Assembly (NCBI GenBank): GCA_022827885.1
Contig: JAJEIP010000062.1
Coordinates: forward strand, 1 to 64,000
DNA: 64,000 bases
Origin: Candidatus Poribacteria bacterium
GTDB taxonomy: Bacteria; Poribacteria; WGA-4E; WGA-3G
Reading direction: 5' to 3'
The notes below the pieces were generated by a model. That model was given only the letters and a program-made list of their open reading frames with translations, had not been told where the DNA came from and did no database searches. Below are positions 22,588-32,782 of this stretch, piece by piece (within the stretch, counting starts at the first letter, position 1; each line of letters opens with the position of its first letter). The translations under genes were made by a program, and so were the position numbers.

Positions 22588-24060
22588 GTGGAAGAAACAA
22601 AGGACCTCATTCAGCAACGTCGCGAGAAGTTAGACGAAATTCGCAAATTTGGCGTAGAACCGTACCCGCATAAATACGAACCTACACACACGACTTCCGC
22701 CATTCATAGAGACTTTGCTGACATTCAAGAAACACCCGATGAAACCCAGAAAATCCGAATCGCCGGTCGGATCATGACGAAGCGCGACCATGGAAAAAGT
22801 AGTTTCGCACATCTGCAAGACAGTGAAGGCAGAATTCAAATCTACGTCCGACGGGACAGTGTAGGTGCAGAACCGTATAAAATCTATCGACGCTTTGACA
22901 CTGGCGATATTGTGGGTGCCGAAGGATCGGTCTTCCGGACACGCACTGGTGAACTTACCGTCCTTGTTGATGCTGTCCATCTGCTTTCCAAATCCGTTCG
23001 ACCGCTCCCTGAAAAATGGCACGGGTTACAAGACAAACAGACCCGCTACAGACAACGCTATGCAGACCTCATCATGAACCCTGAGGTGAAGGATGTTTTC
23101 CTGAAAAGAACCCGCATCGTTCAAGCGATTCGCGACATGCTCAATGCGCAAAACTTTATTGAAGTTGAAACGCCCGTCCTTCAACCTATTTACGGTGGGG
23201 CAAATGCTCGCCCCTTCACAACATATCACAATACATTGGAACAATCGCTCTATCTGCGAATCGCAAATGAACTTTACCTCAAACGCCTCATCGTAGGTGG
23301 GTTCGATCGTGTTTATGAGTTCTCGCGCGACTTCCGAAACGAGGGAATGGACAGGGACCACAACCCGGAATTCACAATGCTTGAACTCTACCAAGCTTAT
23401 GCCGATTATATCCAAATAATGGAGTTAACTGAGAACCTGATCGCGGATACCGCCAAAATCATTCACGGGACAACGAAGATTCCCTATCAAAAGTATGAAC
23501 TTGACCTCACACCGCCTTGGCGTAGGTTGAGCATGGTTGATGCCGTTCGAGAGTATAGCAGTATTGATCCAACAGCATTATCAGCTGATGAATTATACAA
23601 AGCCGCAATTGACGCAGGCGTTGATTTAGCGGGTGATGAGACGAAAGGGGAGATTATAGCTGAACTTTTCGACACATTTGTGGAATCAAAACTGATCCAA
23701 CCAACATTTATAACGGATTATCCCATCGAGGTCTCACCGTTTGCGAAAAAGAAGCCCGATACACCAGAGTTCGTCGAACGCTTTGAGTTTTTTATCTGCG
23801 GCATGGAATTCGGAAACGCCTTTAGTGAACTTAACGATCCGATCGACCAACGCCAACGCTTTCTTGAGCAAGCGAACAATTTGGAGGCAGGCGACGATGA
23901 AGCCTTTATGGTAGACGAAGATTATCTACGAGCGTTGGAATACGGAATGCCACCGACAGGTGGACTCGGCATCGGTATCGATCGATTGACAATGTTGCTG
24001 ACGAACCAATACTCCATCCGAGATGTTATCCTGTTTCCACAGATGCGTCCGGAACGCTAA
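22588..24060 (+). CDS. lysS: Lysyl-tRNA synthetase class II
   Basis: GTG start; FRNEGMDRDHNPEFTMLELYQAY, GGLGIGIDRLTMLLTNQ. Confidence 0.95.
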   Translation: MEETKDLIQQRREKLDEIRKFGVEPYPHKYEPTHTTSAIHRDFADIQETPDETQKIRIAGRIMTKRDHGKSSFAHLQDSEGRIQIYVRRDSVGAEPYKIYRRFDTGDIVGAEGSVFRTRTGELTVLVDAVHLLSKSVRPLPEKWHGLQDKQTRYRQRYADLIMNPEVKDVFLKRTRIVQAIRDMLNAQNFIEVETPVLQPIYGGANARPFTTYHNTLEQSLYLRIANELYLKRLIVGGFDRVYEFSRDFRNEGMDRDHNPEFTMLELYQAYADYIQIMELTENLIADTAKIIHGTTKIPYQKYELDLTPPWRRLSMVDAVREYSSIDPTALSADELYKAAIDAGVDLAGDETKGEIIAELFDTFVESKLIQPTFITDYPIEVSPFAKKKPDTPEFVERFEFFICGMEFGNAFSELNDPIDQRQRFLEQANNLEAGDDEAFMVDEDYLRALEYGMPPTGGLGIGIDRLTMLLTNQYSIRDVILFPQMRPER

Positions 24061-24125
24061 CCAGAAAGATATTTTTTTGAAGATACAATCCAATACCATA
24101 TACTAAAAAGTGAGTTCGTAGAGAA

Positions 24126-24692
24126 ATGAGGACCGCACCACCCCTTCTTACGGAAAGACTGCTACTTCGGTCGTTTACACGTGAAGATGCCACTGATGTG
24201 CAACGGCTTGCGGGTGATCGCGACATAGCAGCAACGTTAGCGACCCTGCCGCATCCCTATGAAGATGGTATGGCGGAGAAATGGATTCGTTCCTGTTACG
24301 AAAAGTTTCGAAAAGACGAAGCACTCAATTTCGCAATTACGCTGAGAACAGACAAAAGCTTAATCGGTGGGATAGCCCTGAGACTCGATCAAGGAAACGA
24401 GAGGGGTGAACTCGGTTATTGGATTGGGAAACCCTATTGGAACTGTGGGTATGCCACAGAAGCAGCAAAGGCTGTTGTGGCGTATGGTTTTAAAGTGTTG
24501 AAGTTGAACCGGATTTATGCTTATCACTTCACACGAAATCCCGCCTCTGGACGAGTGCTGGAAAAAGTCGGAATGCGCTATGAAAGCTACCGCCGACAAC
24601 ATACAAAAAAATGGGGAAATTTTGAGGATTCAATGGGATACGGGATGCTAAGGACGGACTTCGATGCTAAAGCTGTTAAAGAACCGTTGTGA
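24126..24692 (+). CDS. GNAT family N-acetyltransferase (RimJ/RimL type)
   Basis: APPLLTERLLLRSFTREDATDVQRL..., GELGYWIGKPYWNCGYATEA, NPASGRVLEKVGM. Confidence 0.92.
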   Translation: MRTAPPLLTERLLLRSFTREDATDVQRLAGDRDIAATLATLPHPYEDGMAEKWIRSCYEKFRKDEALNFAITLRTDKSLIGGIALRLDQGNERGELGYWIGKPYWNCGYATEAAKAVVAYGFKVLKLNRIYAYHFTRNPASGRVLEKVGMRYESYRRQHTKKWGNFEDSMGYGMLRTDFDAKAVKEPL

Positions 24693-24913
24693 GGTTATCA
24701 AAGGTTTCTTACCAATCGGAAAACTGCAAGGACAACGGACGCAGCAGCGCAGGAGCAATAACTTAAAAGAGGATTCAATGGGATACGGGATGCCAAAAGC
24801 GGACTACGACGCTAAAGCTGCTAAAGAACCGTTGTGAGGTTATCAAAGGTTTCTTACCAATTGAAAAACTGCAAGGACAACGGACGCAGCAGCTCAGGAG
24901 CAATAACTTAAAA
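24624..24913. repeat. Tandem duplication, two 145-bp copies
   Basis: 24624-24768 and 24769-24913 aligned by eye with about 10 mismatches; covers the end of the GNAT gene and the leader of the next gene. Confidence 0.9.
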
Positions 24914-24914
24914 T

Positions 24915-26375
24915 ATGAGATTTGAATGGTTCATCGCCTCCCGCTATCTACGCTCACGGCGCAAACAGTCCTTTATTTCAATTATCAGTATTATCTCCAT
25001 TGGCGGGGTAGCACTCGGGGTCGCAACAGTAATACTCGTAAGTGCCATATTAGATGGGGTTGAACAGGGACTCAAGGATAGATTCCTCGCAAATGAGGCA
25101 CACGTTGTCTTGCGGTTGCACGATCACAGTTTCTTTGGGGATTACCAGAAACGCATTTCCCAAATCGAGACAATCGATGAAGTCGTCGCGGTATCACCAG
25201 TTGTTTTCTCACAAAGTGCTGTTTTTCAGGAACGCAGCAATACCATTCAGGACGTAATTTACATCAAAGGCATTGATCCCGTTCAGGAAGACCGGGTTAC
25301 CGACTTCTCAAAATTTGTGGACGGCTCTACCGAGTTACAAAACTCGCGGTATATTGAGAGTGCCCGACTCATTAGAGATGAAACAATTACAGGTGGGATT
25401 GTGCTCGGAGGACGTTTAGCCGCTCGTCTCGGTGTCATTAAAGGTGACGTGCTGCGACTTATCGTGAACCTTGCAAAACATCCCGTAAACGAGTCGATGC
25501 TCATACCGGACTTGGCGAACTTCGTTGTGGTTGGGTTTTATGAGTCTGAGTTGGCGGTTTATGACAACAACTTCGGGTTTATTCATCTGGAAGCCGCTCA
25601 AAAGATGTATAAGAAAAAGAATAGAGTAAACACGATCTTCGTTCGGTTAACCGATGCGGAATTGGCACCCCGGATCGCCAGACAGATTGAGAATAAGGTT
25701 CAGTTCTCTGTCTTAGAAGGAATGCCGGACGCCAGAACGTGGATGGAGATACAGGCACCCCTCTTCTCAGCACTTCGATTGGAGAAGATAGCAACTGTCA
25801 TTATTGAAGCACTCATCATCTTGGTCGCATCCTTCAATATCGCAAGCACACTCATCATGACCGTGATGGAAAAGACGAAAGATGTCGGGACCCTGCGAAC
25901 ACTCGGTGCTTCACGCGGAAACGTTATGAAACTTTTCATGATGCAAGGGAGTGTCATTGGGATGCTTGGAACGTTATTAGGCACGGTTTTGGGACTTGTT
26001 CTTTGCTGGCTTCTGAGTTATAACGCAGACCGACCCTCTTACTGGTACGCTGTTGTACTCGTTGTCCCAATTTTCTTACAAGTGCTAATTGCACTGCGGC
26101 GCATAATGCCACGTCGTAAAGGATGGATGTTCGCAATCAGTTTTTTATGGCTCGTAGCGATCGGGTTCGCGCTCTACTGTGCTGTCACACCCATTTCGCT
26201 CGCGGATCTCGGACTAAGTCAAGTCTATCAGATGAATCAACTACCGATACAGGTGAATTGGTTCTTCGTTGTTTTCATCAATATACTTTCATTTTTAATC
26301 TGTTGGCTCGCAACACTCTATCCGGCATGGCAAGCGGCAAACTTAAAACCGGTTGAAGCCTTACAACATGAATAG
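24915..26375 (+). CDS. ABC transporter permease, LolC/LolE family
   Basis: FEWFIASRYLRSRRKQSFISIISIISIGGVALGVATVILV; FtsX-like C-terminus. Confidence 0.9.
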   Translation: MRFEWFIASRYLRSRRKQSFISIISIISIGGVALGVATVILVSAILDGVEQGLKDRFLANEAHVVLRLHDHSFFGDYQKRISQIETIDEVVAVSPVVFSQSAVFQERSNTIQDVIYIKGIDPVQEDRVTDFSKFVDGSTELQNSRYIESARLIRDETITGGIVLGGRLAARLGVIKGDVLRLIVNLAKHPVNESMLIPDLANFVVVGFYESELAVYDNNFGFIHLEAAQKMYKKKNRVNTIFVRLTDAELAPRIARQIENKVQFSVLEGMPDARTWMEIQAPLFSALRLEKIATVIIEALIILVASFNIASTLIMTVMEKTKDVGTLRTLGASRGNVMKLFMMQGSVIGMLGTLLGTVLGLVLCWLLSYNADRPSYWYAVVLVVPIFLQVLIALRRIMPRRKGWMFAISFLWLVAIGFALYCAVTPISLADLGLSQVYQMNQLPIQVNWFFVVFINILSFLICWLATLYPAWQAANLKPVEALQHE

Positions 26376-27051
26376 CAATGTAGAGACCCTTATCCGCATC
26401 GTAGATTTGCACAAGTCCTACTATGATGGAGAATCAGAACTTCCAGTTCTTCAAGGCATCAACCTTGAAATATATATGTCAGAATTACTCGGCATTGTCG
26501 GCGCATCAGGTGTTGGGAAAAGCACGCTGCTTCACATCCTTGGGACACTTGACAGACCAACCACAGGAAACGTTCTATACGACGAACAAGACGTATTCAC
26601 ACTCTCCGATACAGAACTTGCTCGGTTTCGGAACAAAGAAATTGGATTTGTGTTTCAATTTCATCACTTATTACCGGAATTTACGGCACTTGAAAATGTC
26701 GCACTGGGGGCATTAATTACATCGTCAAACAATAAAAGCGTTTACAAAGAGGCCGAAGCATTACTCGATTACGTTGGGCTCTCCGAAAGACTTTCACACT
26801 ATCCGAGCCAATTGTCTGGTGGTGAAAGGCAACGCGTCGCAATCGCACGCGCCTTGATCAACCAACCGAAAATTGTACTCGCTGATGAACCAACTGGCAA
26901 CCTTGATCGGCGGAGTAGCGAAGCGGTCTTAGAACTGCTCTGGGACTTGAACGCTAAGTCTGGACAGACTTTTGTTATCGTAACACACAATCAAGAACTC
27001 GCTCAAAAAGTAGATCGAGTTATCCAACTTGTTGACGGAAAGGTTTTTTAG
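26368..27051 (+). CDS. lolD: ABC transporter ATP-binding protein, LolD type
   Basis: GASGVGKSTLLHILGTLD, LSGGERQRVAIARAL, ATGAATAG overlap with the permease gene. Confidence 0.92.
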   Translation: MNSNVETLIRIVDLHKSYYDGESELPVLQGINLEIYMSELLGIVGASGVGKSTLLHILGTLDRPTTGNVLYDEQDVFTLSDTELARFRNKEIGFVFQFHHLLPEFTALENVALGALITSSNNKSVYKEAEALLDYVGLSERLSHYPSQLSGGERQRVAIARALINQPKIVLADEPTGNLDRRSSEAVLELLWDLNAKSGQTFVIVTHNQELAQKVDRVIQLVDGKVF

Positions 27052-27054
27052 AAA

Positions 27055-27936
27055 ATGTTGATTTATATCGACGGAGAATTTTTACCAAAAGCAGAAGCCA
27101 AGGTTTCGGTGTTCGATCACGGTTTGCTCTATGGTGACGGTGTTTTTGAAGGTATCCGTTCCTATAACGGCAGAGTCTTTAAACTCGATGAACACCTTGA
27201 GCGACTTTACGATTCTGCAAGATCGATCATGTTACAGATCCCCACCCCCATTGAAACGATGAAGGAAACGGTTCTCGAAACACTCCGTCGAAACCACCTC
27301 AGTGAAGCCTATATTCGATTGGTTATAACTCGCGGCGTAGGAGATCTCGGACTCGACCCGGATAAATGTCCAAAGCCGAGCATCATTATTATTGCAGATA
27401 AAATCGCCCTCTACCCACAAAAATTCTATGAAGACGGGTTGGAAATCGTAACCGCCTCTGTCCGAAGGAATTATCCAGAAGCCATCAACCCGCGCATTAA
27501 GTCGTTGAACTATCTAAACAATATCTTAGCTAAAATCGAGGGCAAACAGTCGGGGGCAGTAGAGGTCTTGATGCTTAACGCAGACGGTTACGTTGCTGAA
27601 TGTAGTGGTGACAATATTTTCTGGATAAAGAATGGGGTCCTTATCACGCCACCTGTTCACATGGGAATTTTGGAAGGTGTAACCCGGAATAGCGTTATCG
27701 ATCTGGCGCGCGACGCTGGCATGCGCGTCGAAGAACGGGTTTTTACACGGCATGATCTTTATATTGCAGATGAATGTTTTCTCACTGGCACAGCCGCCGA
27801 AGTCATACCTGTTGTGAAAATAGATCAACGCGTCATCGGGAACGGGCAACCCGGAAAAGTGACAGAAAAACTCATTGCAGCATTTCGGCAGTTCGCACAT
27901 AGCTGCGGTACCCCAATCTATACCGCTGACGTATGA
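27055..27936 (+). CDS. ilvE: Branched-chain amino acid aminotransferase
   Basis: YIDGEFLPKAEAKVSVFDHGLLYGDGVFEGIRSYNGRVF; IKSLNYLNNILAK. Confidence 0.93.
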   Translation: MLIYIDGEFLPKAEAKVSVFDHGLLYGDGVFEGIRSYNGRVFKLDEHLERLYDSARSIMLQIPTPIETMKETVLETLRRNHLSEAYIRLVITRGVGDLGLDPDKCPKPSIIIIADKIALYPQKFYEDGLEIVTASVRRNYPEAINPRIKSLNYLNNILAKIEGKQSGAVEVLMLNADGYVAECSGDNIFWIKNGVLITPPVHMGILEGVTRNSVIDLARDAGMRVEERVFTRHDLYIADECFLTGTAAEVIPVVKIDQRVIGNGQPGKVTEKLIAAFRQFAHSCGTPIYTADV

Positions 27937-28000
27937 CAGCGGAATATACTGTGCCGACACACGCATGGAAACGGCTACAGCACATAGGAGGAGATTGATC

Positions 28001-28035
28001 GTCAAGTACCCCCGAATGGATTCGGGGCTTGTGAA
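28001..28035. repeat. Hairpin resembling an IS200/IS605 end, in possible element remnant
   Basis: CAAGtaccCCCGAATGGATTCGGGgCTTG with 8-bp perfect core. Confidence 0.4.
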
Positions 28036-28319
28036 AGCACGCGAATTTTCGGGAATTTCTCGGGCTATGGTTCGTAACTTTACCTGCATACCCCCGAGGG
28101 GCTCAAGCAGCCCACGATGCAGAACCTCAGACACTTCCGACTTCAGAAGTAGAACGAACGTTCCAACGCCTTCGAGTTACTTGGAAATGTGTGGTATGCG
28201 AAAAAATCGCCATTTCCATAGAACGATTATAGCATTTTTGACGAAATATATCAAGAAAAAAAGGAGGCAGATTTTCCTCTCCAATCTAAAGATTGGAGTT
28301 TCCAAATCTGAAGAATTTA

Positions 28320-30788
28320 ATGAATGCACCAAAAAACGTTTTTATTCTGATAAGTCTATTCATCGGACTTGCAACAATCACCGCGTTTGCAGAAGAAACG
28401 GAAAAACCCGTATTTGGTCCCCAAGCAGCCACTATCACCGAACAGCAGGTGGAAACCGAATCTGATACAGAAACAACAGATATGACAGATATGACCGAAG
28501 TAACTGGTGATTCGATGCTTCTCGTCAAGAAAGTCTCTTTTGAAGGTGTGAAAACCACCTCCGAAGATATGCTGCGCACCCTTATTCAAACACAGATTGG
28601 GCAGGAAATCTCTGAAGAACTCCTCACGCAGGACCTGAAAAGCCTCTTTAAAGACACAGGCTTCTTCTCTGAACTCACAGTAGATGTAACACCCGTTGAA
28701 GAGGGCGGATTAGAAGTCACTTACAAGGTCGTCGAAAGTCCTAAAATTTCTGGAATTAACATTATTGGAAACGAAAATTTAAGTACCGGCAAACTTAAGA
28801 ATGAAATTATACTCCGCCCCTCAGAAATTTATAGTGATCGGCGACGGTGGGAAAGCGAACGCGCTTTACAGAAAATTTACCACGAAAAAGGGTACTATCT
28901 TGTCGGCGTTCAAACCCATCTTGGCGATCGAGACGAAGAGGCAAATACTGTCCAAGTCACGTTTGAGATAAACGAAGGACCGAGAGTGCGAATTGAGGAA
29001 ATCAACTTCATTGGAAGCACACAAATCTCGGAGAATACACTCCGGAAAAAACTCAAAACCCGCACCGGTAAACACTTCGATCAGATGCTGTTTGAGGAAG
29101 AAGACTTATCACTGAACCTCAGAAATTACTATCAGGACCGCGGCTTCGCACAAGTAAAGGTCATAGGCTACGAAAAACGGTTCACAGAAGACAAAACCGG
29201 CTTAATGCTCGATATTACTGTTGATGAAGGTCCCGAATTCATTATTGGAACATATACCCTTGAGGTGGAAGCCGGTGCTAAGGAACTCTTTTCTGAAAAG
29301 AAGATACGTAAGATGCTCGACCCTGCGGAAGGCGAGGTTTTTAACCGCGCGACTTTCGACGAATCCATCGCAAATTTACAGCAAGCGTATCTCGACAAAG
29401 GCTACCTACTTTCAGAAGTTATGCCGACGCCTATCTTCAATGAAACGGAGGGCGTGGTTGACATCACCTTGAAAATTAACGAAGGGGATGTCATCGTTAT
29501 TGACAAGGTCATCATTACTGGATTAGAAAAAACACAGGAACACGTCGTTAAACGTGAGTTGGATTTCTTGGACATCAAGGCTGATGAGTTGTTAGATGTC
29601 AAAGCGCTGCGCAAAGCACGGCAACGTCTATTCCAGATGGGCTCCTTCATTCGTGCCGTTGACTTTGTCCCAAGTGATACCTCTGAAGAGAAACGAAAGG
29701 AGTTAAGAGTCAATATCGCGGAAACACCACGAACAGGGATGTTAAGTCTCGGCGGTGGATACGGCAGCGAAGGCGGTATCTTCGGTGTTGCGGAGGTTGG
29801 ACAGAACAACTTTCGCGGACGCGCGTATCGGGTGCATCTAAAAGGCGAGTTAGGCACAAGAGATCACCATACCGCTGAACTCAGTTTTGGAACCCCGTGG
29901 ATTTTGGGTACACCCACTCGGCTTAACGCAAGACTTTACGACAATCGACGCTTCCGTCGCTACTATGGAACGATCGGTGCTCTCTACAATCGTCGGAGTC
30001 TGGGAAGTACCTCCTCATACGGTCTATACGACCGGTACATTTGGGCAAGACGCGGGGCCTCACTCACCCTCGGCAGACCCATTGCCCACGACATTGATTT
30101 GTCCGTCCGTTTTCGGAATGAACACGTAGAATCACATAACCCCGACCGAGAGTTATACAATCGCTCCACACGGAGTATCCTGTTTTCCGTTGGACGAGAT
30201 ACCCGCGATTATCGGACCTCCCTGTTTGACCCAACAGCAGGTTCATTTCATACACTCTCTTATGAATACTCGGGCGGTATTCTTGGAGCGGACAATAAAT
30301 TCCAGAAATATTATGCGGACTCAAGTTTATTCTACAGCGGATGGTGGAACCACGTTATCGCCGTGCATGCTCGCGCAGGTCTCATGCGAAGTGAAAGCAC
30401 CGATGCTTATTTCCTCTTCTACGAAAGGTTCTTCCTCGGCGGTGTAGATAGTATCCGTGGCTACGACGATTGGGAAATTTATCCTGATCCAGATGAAACA
30501 GGCTTTATCAATCCCTACGGGGGTGATAAGGTCTTCTTCGCAAACTTTGAGTATCGTGTTCCAATTTCTCAGCAGCTCACGGGAGCACTGTTTTTTGATA
30601 TAGGACAGGTATGGGATGAAAGCACTGCAAACGTCTTCAGCGAAATCAACATGAAACGGGGGCTTGGTCTTGAGGCGCGGTTCACCATGCTTGGCATGTT
30701 AGTTCGGTTAGGTTGGGGATATGGCTTGGATCGCATTAGCGGCGAACCTGCTGGCAAATTCCACTTCACGGTTGGTCCCGGATTTTAA
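28320..30788 (+). CDS. bamA: Outer membrane protein assembly factor BamA
   Basis: POTRA repeats (VKKVSFEGVKTTSEDML...), C-terminal barrel with GGVDSIRGYDDWEI and terminal GPGF. Confidence 0.95.
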   Translation: MNAPKNVFILISLFIGLATITAFAEETEKPVFGPQAATITEQQVETESDTETTDMTDMTEVTGDSMLLVKKVSFEGVKTTSEDMLRTLIQTQIGQEISEELLTQDLKSLFKDTGFFSELTVDVTPVEEGGLEVTYKVVESPKISGINIIGNENLSTGKLKNEIILRPSEIYSDRRRWESERALQKIYHEKGYYLVGVQTHLGDRDEEANTVQVTFEINEGPRVRIEEINFIGSTQISENTLRKKLKTRTGKHFDQMLFEEEDLSLNLRNYYQDRGFAQVKVIGYEKRFTEDKTGLMLDITVDEGPEFIIGTYTLEVEAGAKELFSEKKIRKMLDPAEGEVFNRATFDESIANLQQAYLDKGYLLSEVMPTPIFNETEGVVDITLKINEGDVIVIDKVIITGLEKTQEHVVKRELDFLDIKADELLDVKALRKARQRLFQMGSFIRAVDFVPSDTSEEKRKELRVNIAETPRTGMLSLGGGYGSEGGIFGVAEVGQNNFRGRAYRVHLKGELGTRDHHTAELSFGTPWILGTPTRLNARLYDNRRFRRYYGTIGALYNRRSLGSTSSYGLYDRYIWARRGASLTLGRPIAHDIDLSVRFRNEHVESHNPDRELYNRSTRSILFSVGRDTRDYRTSLFDPTAGSFHTLSYEYSGGILGADNKFQKYYADSSLFYSGWWNHVIAVHARAGLMRSESTDAYFLFYERFFLGGVDSIRGYDDWEIYPDPDETGFINPYGGDKVFFANFEYRVPISQQLTGALFFDIGQVWDESTANVFSEINMKRGLGLEARFTMLGMLVRLGWGYGLDRISGEPAGKFHFTVGPGF

Positions 30789-30867
30789 TTTTACCTTGCG
30801 GAGGAACACCGGGCGTTCTATCTATCACGTGCGTTTCTTAAACCTGAAGAAACGCCCAAGCAAAAAC

Positions 30868-30897
30868 CCTGCACCGATGTTGCAGGCTACGTCTTTG
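30868..30897. repeat. Dispersed hairpin motif (second copy at 19560-19590)
   Basis: CCTGCACCGATGTTGCAGGCTACGTCTTTG vs CCTGCGCCGTTGTTGCAGGCTACCGTCTTTG. Confidence 0.7.
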
Positions 30898-30923
30898 ATT
30901 TAAACATTAGAAGGAATAACTTT

Positions 30924-31469
30924 ATGAAACCCTTTCGGTTGGGTGCTTATCCAGCACGCCTAACACTCTTAATTGTCGGTCTTACAGTTTTCTGTCTCAG
31001 TTCGGGCAGCATCGGACAGGAATCTTTCAAAATTGGTGTCGTAAACACACAAGAAGTTTTAGAAGGATCCCAAAAAGCGACGGATGCAACCGAACTGCTC
31101 CAAGCGGCAAGCGAACGCCTGAAAACGAAATTGCAGCAGTTAGAAGACGAGATCAGAACGCTCCAAGAAAAGAAGGCGAAAACCGAACTCTTCGTCGAAA
31201 GAGCGCAGACCGCGGATTTGGATAACGAAATTCGCCTCAAACAGCAGGAATACCAACGTGAGGTCCAAATCGGTCAGCAGGCATTGCTTGAAAAAGAGCA
31301 AGAGTTGATGGAGCCGATTTACAATAGCCTTCAAGCACTGATTATCAAAGTCGGTGAGTCCGAAGATTTCGACATCATCCTCGAAAAACGACTCATCACC
31401 CTTTATGTGAAAAAGGATTACGATTTGACACAACAGTTAATCGGCTTGATGAACGAAGGCTCCGAATAA
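30924..31469 (+). CDS. OmpH/Skp-family periplasmic chaperone
   Basis: Signal peptide; FKIGVVNTQEVLEGSQKATDA, coiled coil; between bamA and lpxD. Confidence 0.88.
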   Translation: MKPFRLGAYPARLTLLIVGLTVFCLSSGSIGQESFKIGVVNTQEVLEGSQKATDATELLQAASERLKTKLQQLEDEIRTLQEKKAKTELFVERAQTADLDNEIRLKQQEYQREVQIGQQALLEKEQELMEPIYNSLQALIIKVGESEDFDIILEKRLITLYVKKDYDLTQQLIGLMNEGSE

Positions 31470-31554
31470 CGCGACACTGCCTAAACTCCAGTTGTGGGAG
31501 GGGTGTGTAACCCTGAATAACCATTCACATCAATGGGGAAAGGAACACGGTTAA

Positions 31555-32607
31555 ATGCGTATGAAACTCAAGGAAATTTGTGAACGCTTGGATGGCGATC
31601 TTTCTGGGGACGGTGATATTGAAATTACTGGCGTTTCTGGAATCAAAGAGGCACTCCCAAGTCAGATTACCTTCGTTGCTAACCCGAAATACCTCGCTGC
31701 CATAGCGACAACACAAGCAGGCGCAATTATTATTGGCCGCGGTGTCAACGGTAACGGTAAGCCTACCATCTGTGTTGAGAATCCCTACTGGGCTTTCGTC
31801 AAAGTTATAGAAATGTTCGCGTGGGACAAAAACCATCGTGCACTTCCCGGGGTCCATGAAACCGCAATTTTAGGAAAAAACGTTAAACTCGGTGAGCGCG
31901 TTTCTATCCAAGCGTTTGCCTATATCGCGGACAACGTTGAAATTGGAGATGATACCGTTATTCAACCGTTTGTTCACATCGGTGAAGGCACCAAAATCGG
32001 TTCCGATGGCCTAATTTATCCACATGTCAGTATTCGAGAAGAAATAATTATCGGCGATCGAGTGATTATCCACTGCGGGGCAGTGATTGGCAGCGACGGT
32101 TTCGGATTCGCACCCGTTAGCAACCGACACCACAAAATCCCTCAAATCGGAACTGTGGTCATTGAAGACGATGTTGAAATTGGAGCGAATACTACCATTG
32201 ATAGAGCAACACTCTCTGAAACACTTATCAAACGCGGCACTAAATTGGATAATCTCGTCCAAATTGCACACAATGTTGTTATCGGAGAGGATTGTTGCCT
32301 CGCGGCGCAAGTCGGTATCGCTGGCAGCACGACGCTCGGGGACCGAGTAAATATCGCGGGGCACGGCGGCGCAGCAGGGCATCTGACACTCGGCGAAGAC
32401 AGTGTCGTTTACGCCAAATCCGCAGTTACAAAGGACATGCCCGCTGGCAGTCATCTGTCTGGATTCCCCGCACGTCCTCACAAACAGGAACTCCGGATTC
32501 ACGCCGCGACTCGGAAATTGCCAGAACTGCTCCCCGAATTCACTAAACTCCAAAAACGGGTCGCGGAACTGGAAGCGAAACTTCAAGAACTGGAGGATAA
32601 ACCGTAG
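31555..32607 (+). CDS. lpxD: UDP-3-O-acylglucosamine N-acyltransferase
   Basis: Hexapeptide repeats, IHCGAVIGSDGFGFAP, IAHNVVIGEDCCLAAQVGIAGS. Confidence 0.95.
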   Translation: MRMKLKEICERLDGDLSGDGDIEITGVSGIKEALPSQITFVANPKYLAAIATTQAGAIIIGRGVNGNGKPTICVENPYWAFVKVIEMFAWDKNHRALPGVHETAILGKNVKLGERVSIQAFAYIADNVEIGDDTVIQPFVHIGEGTKIGSDGLIYPHVSIREEIIIGDRVIIHCGAVIGSDGFGFAPVSNRHHKIPQIGTVVIEDDVEIGANTTIDRATLSETLIKRGTKLDNLVQIAHNVVIGEDCCLAAQVGIAGSTTLGDRVNIAGHGGAAGHLTLGEDSVVYAKSAVTKDMPAGSHLSGFPARPHKQELRIHAATRKLPELLPEFTKLQKRVAELEAKLQELEDKP

Positions 32608-32782
32608 GCAGATTACCGAAAACAGAGACTTCAATTTTTTTCGGTTTCCGGGCGAACCTTCTTTTTCCACTGTATCTCCTCTCTTTCAAGCAACACCATA
32701 GTCCGTGTGCTGGCAGTATGGAACGCACCTCGGTATCCGTTATCCCTAATAGATTATCCTTCAATGCTCACGATGAGAAAAA

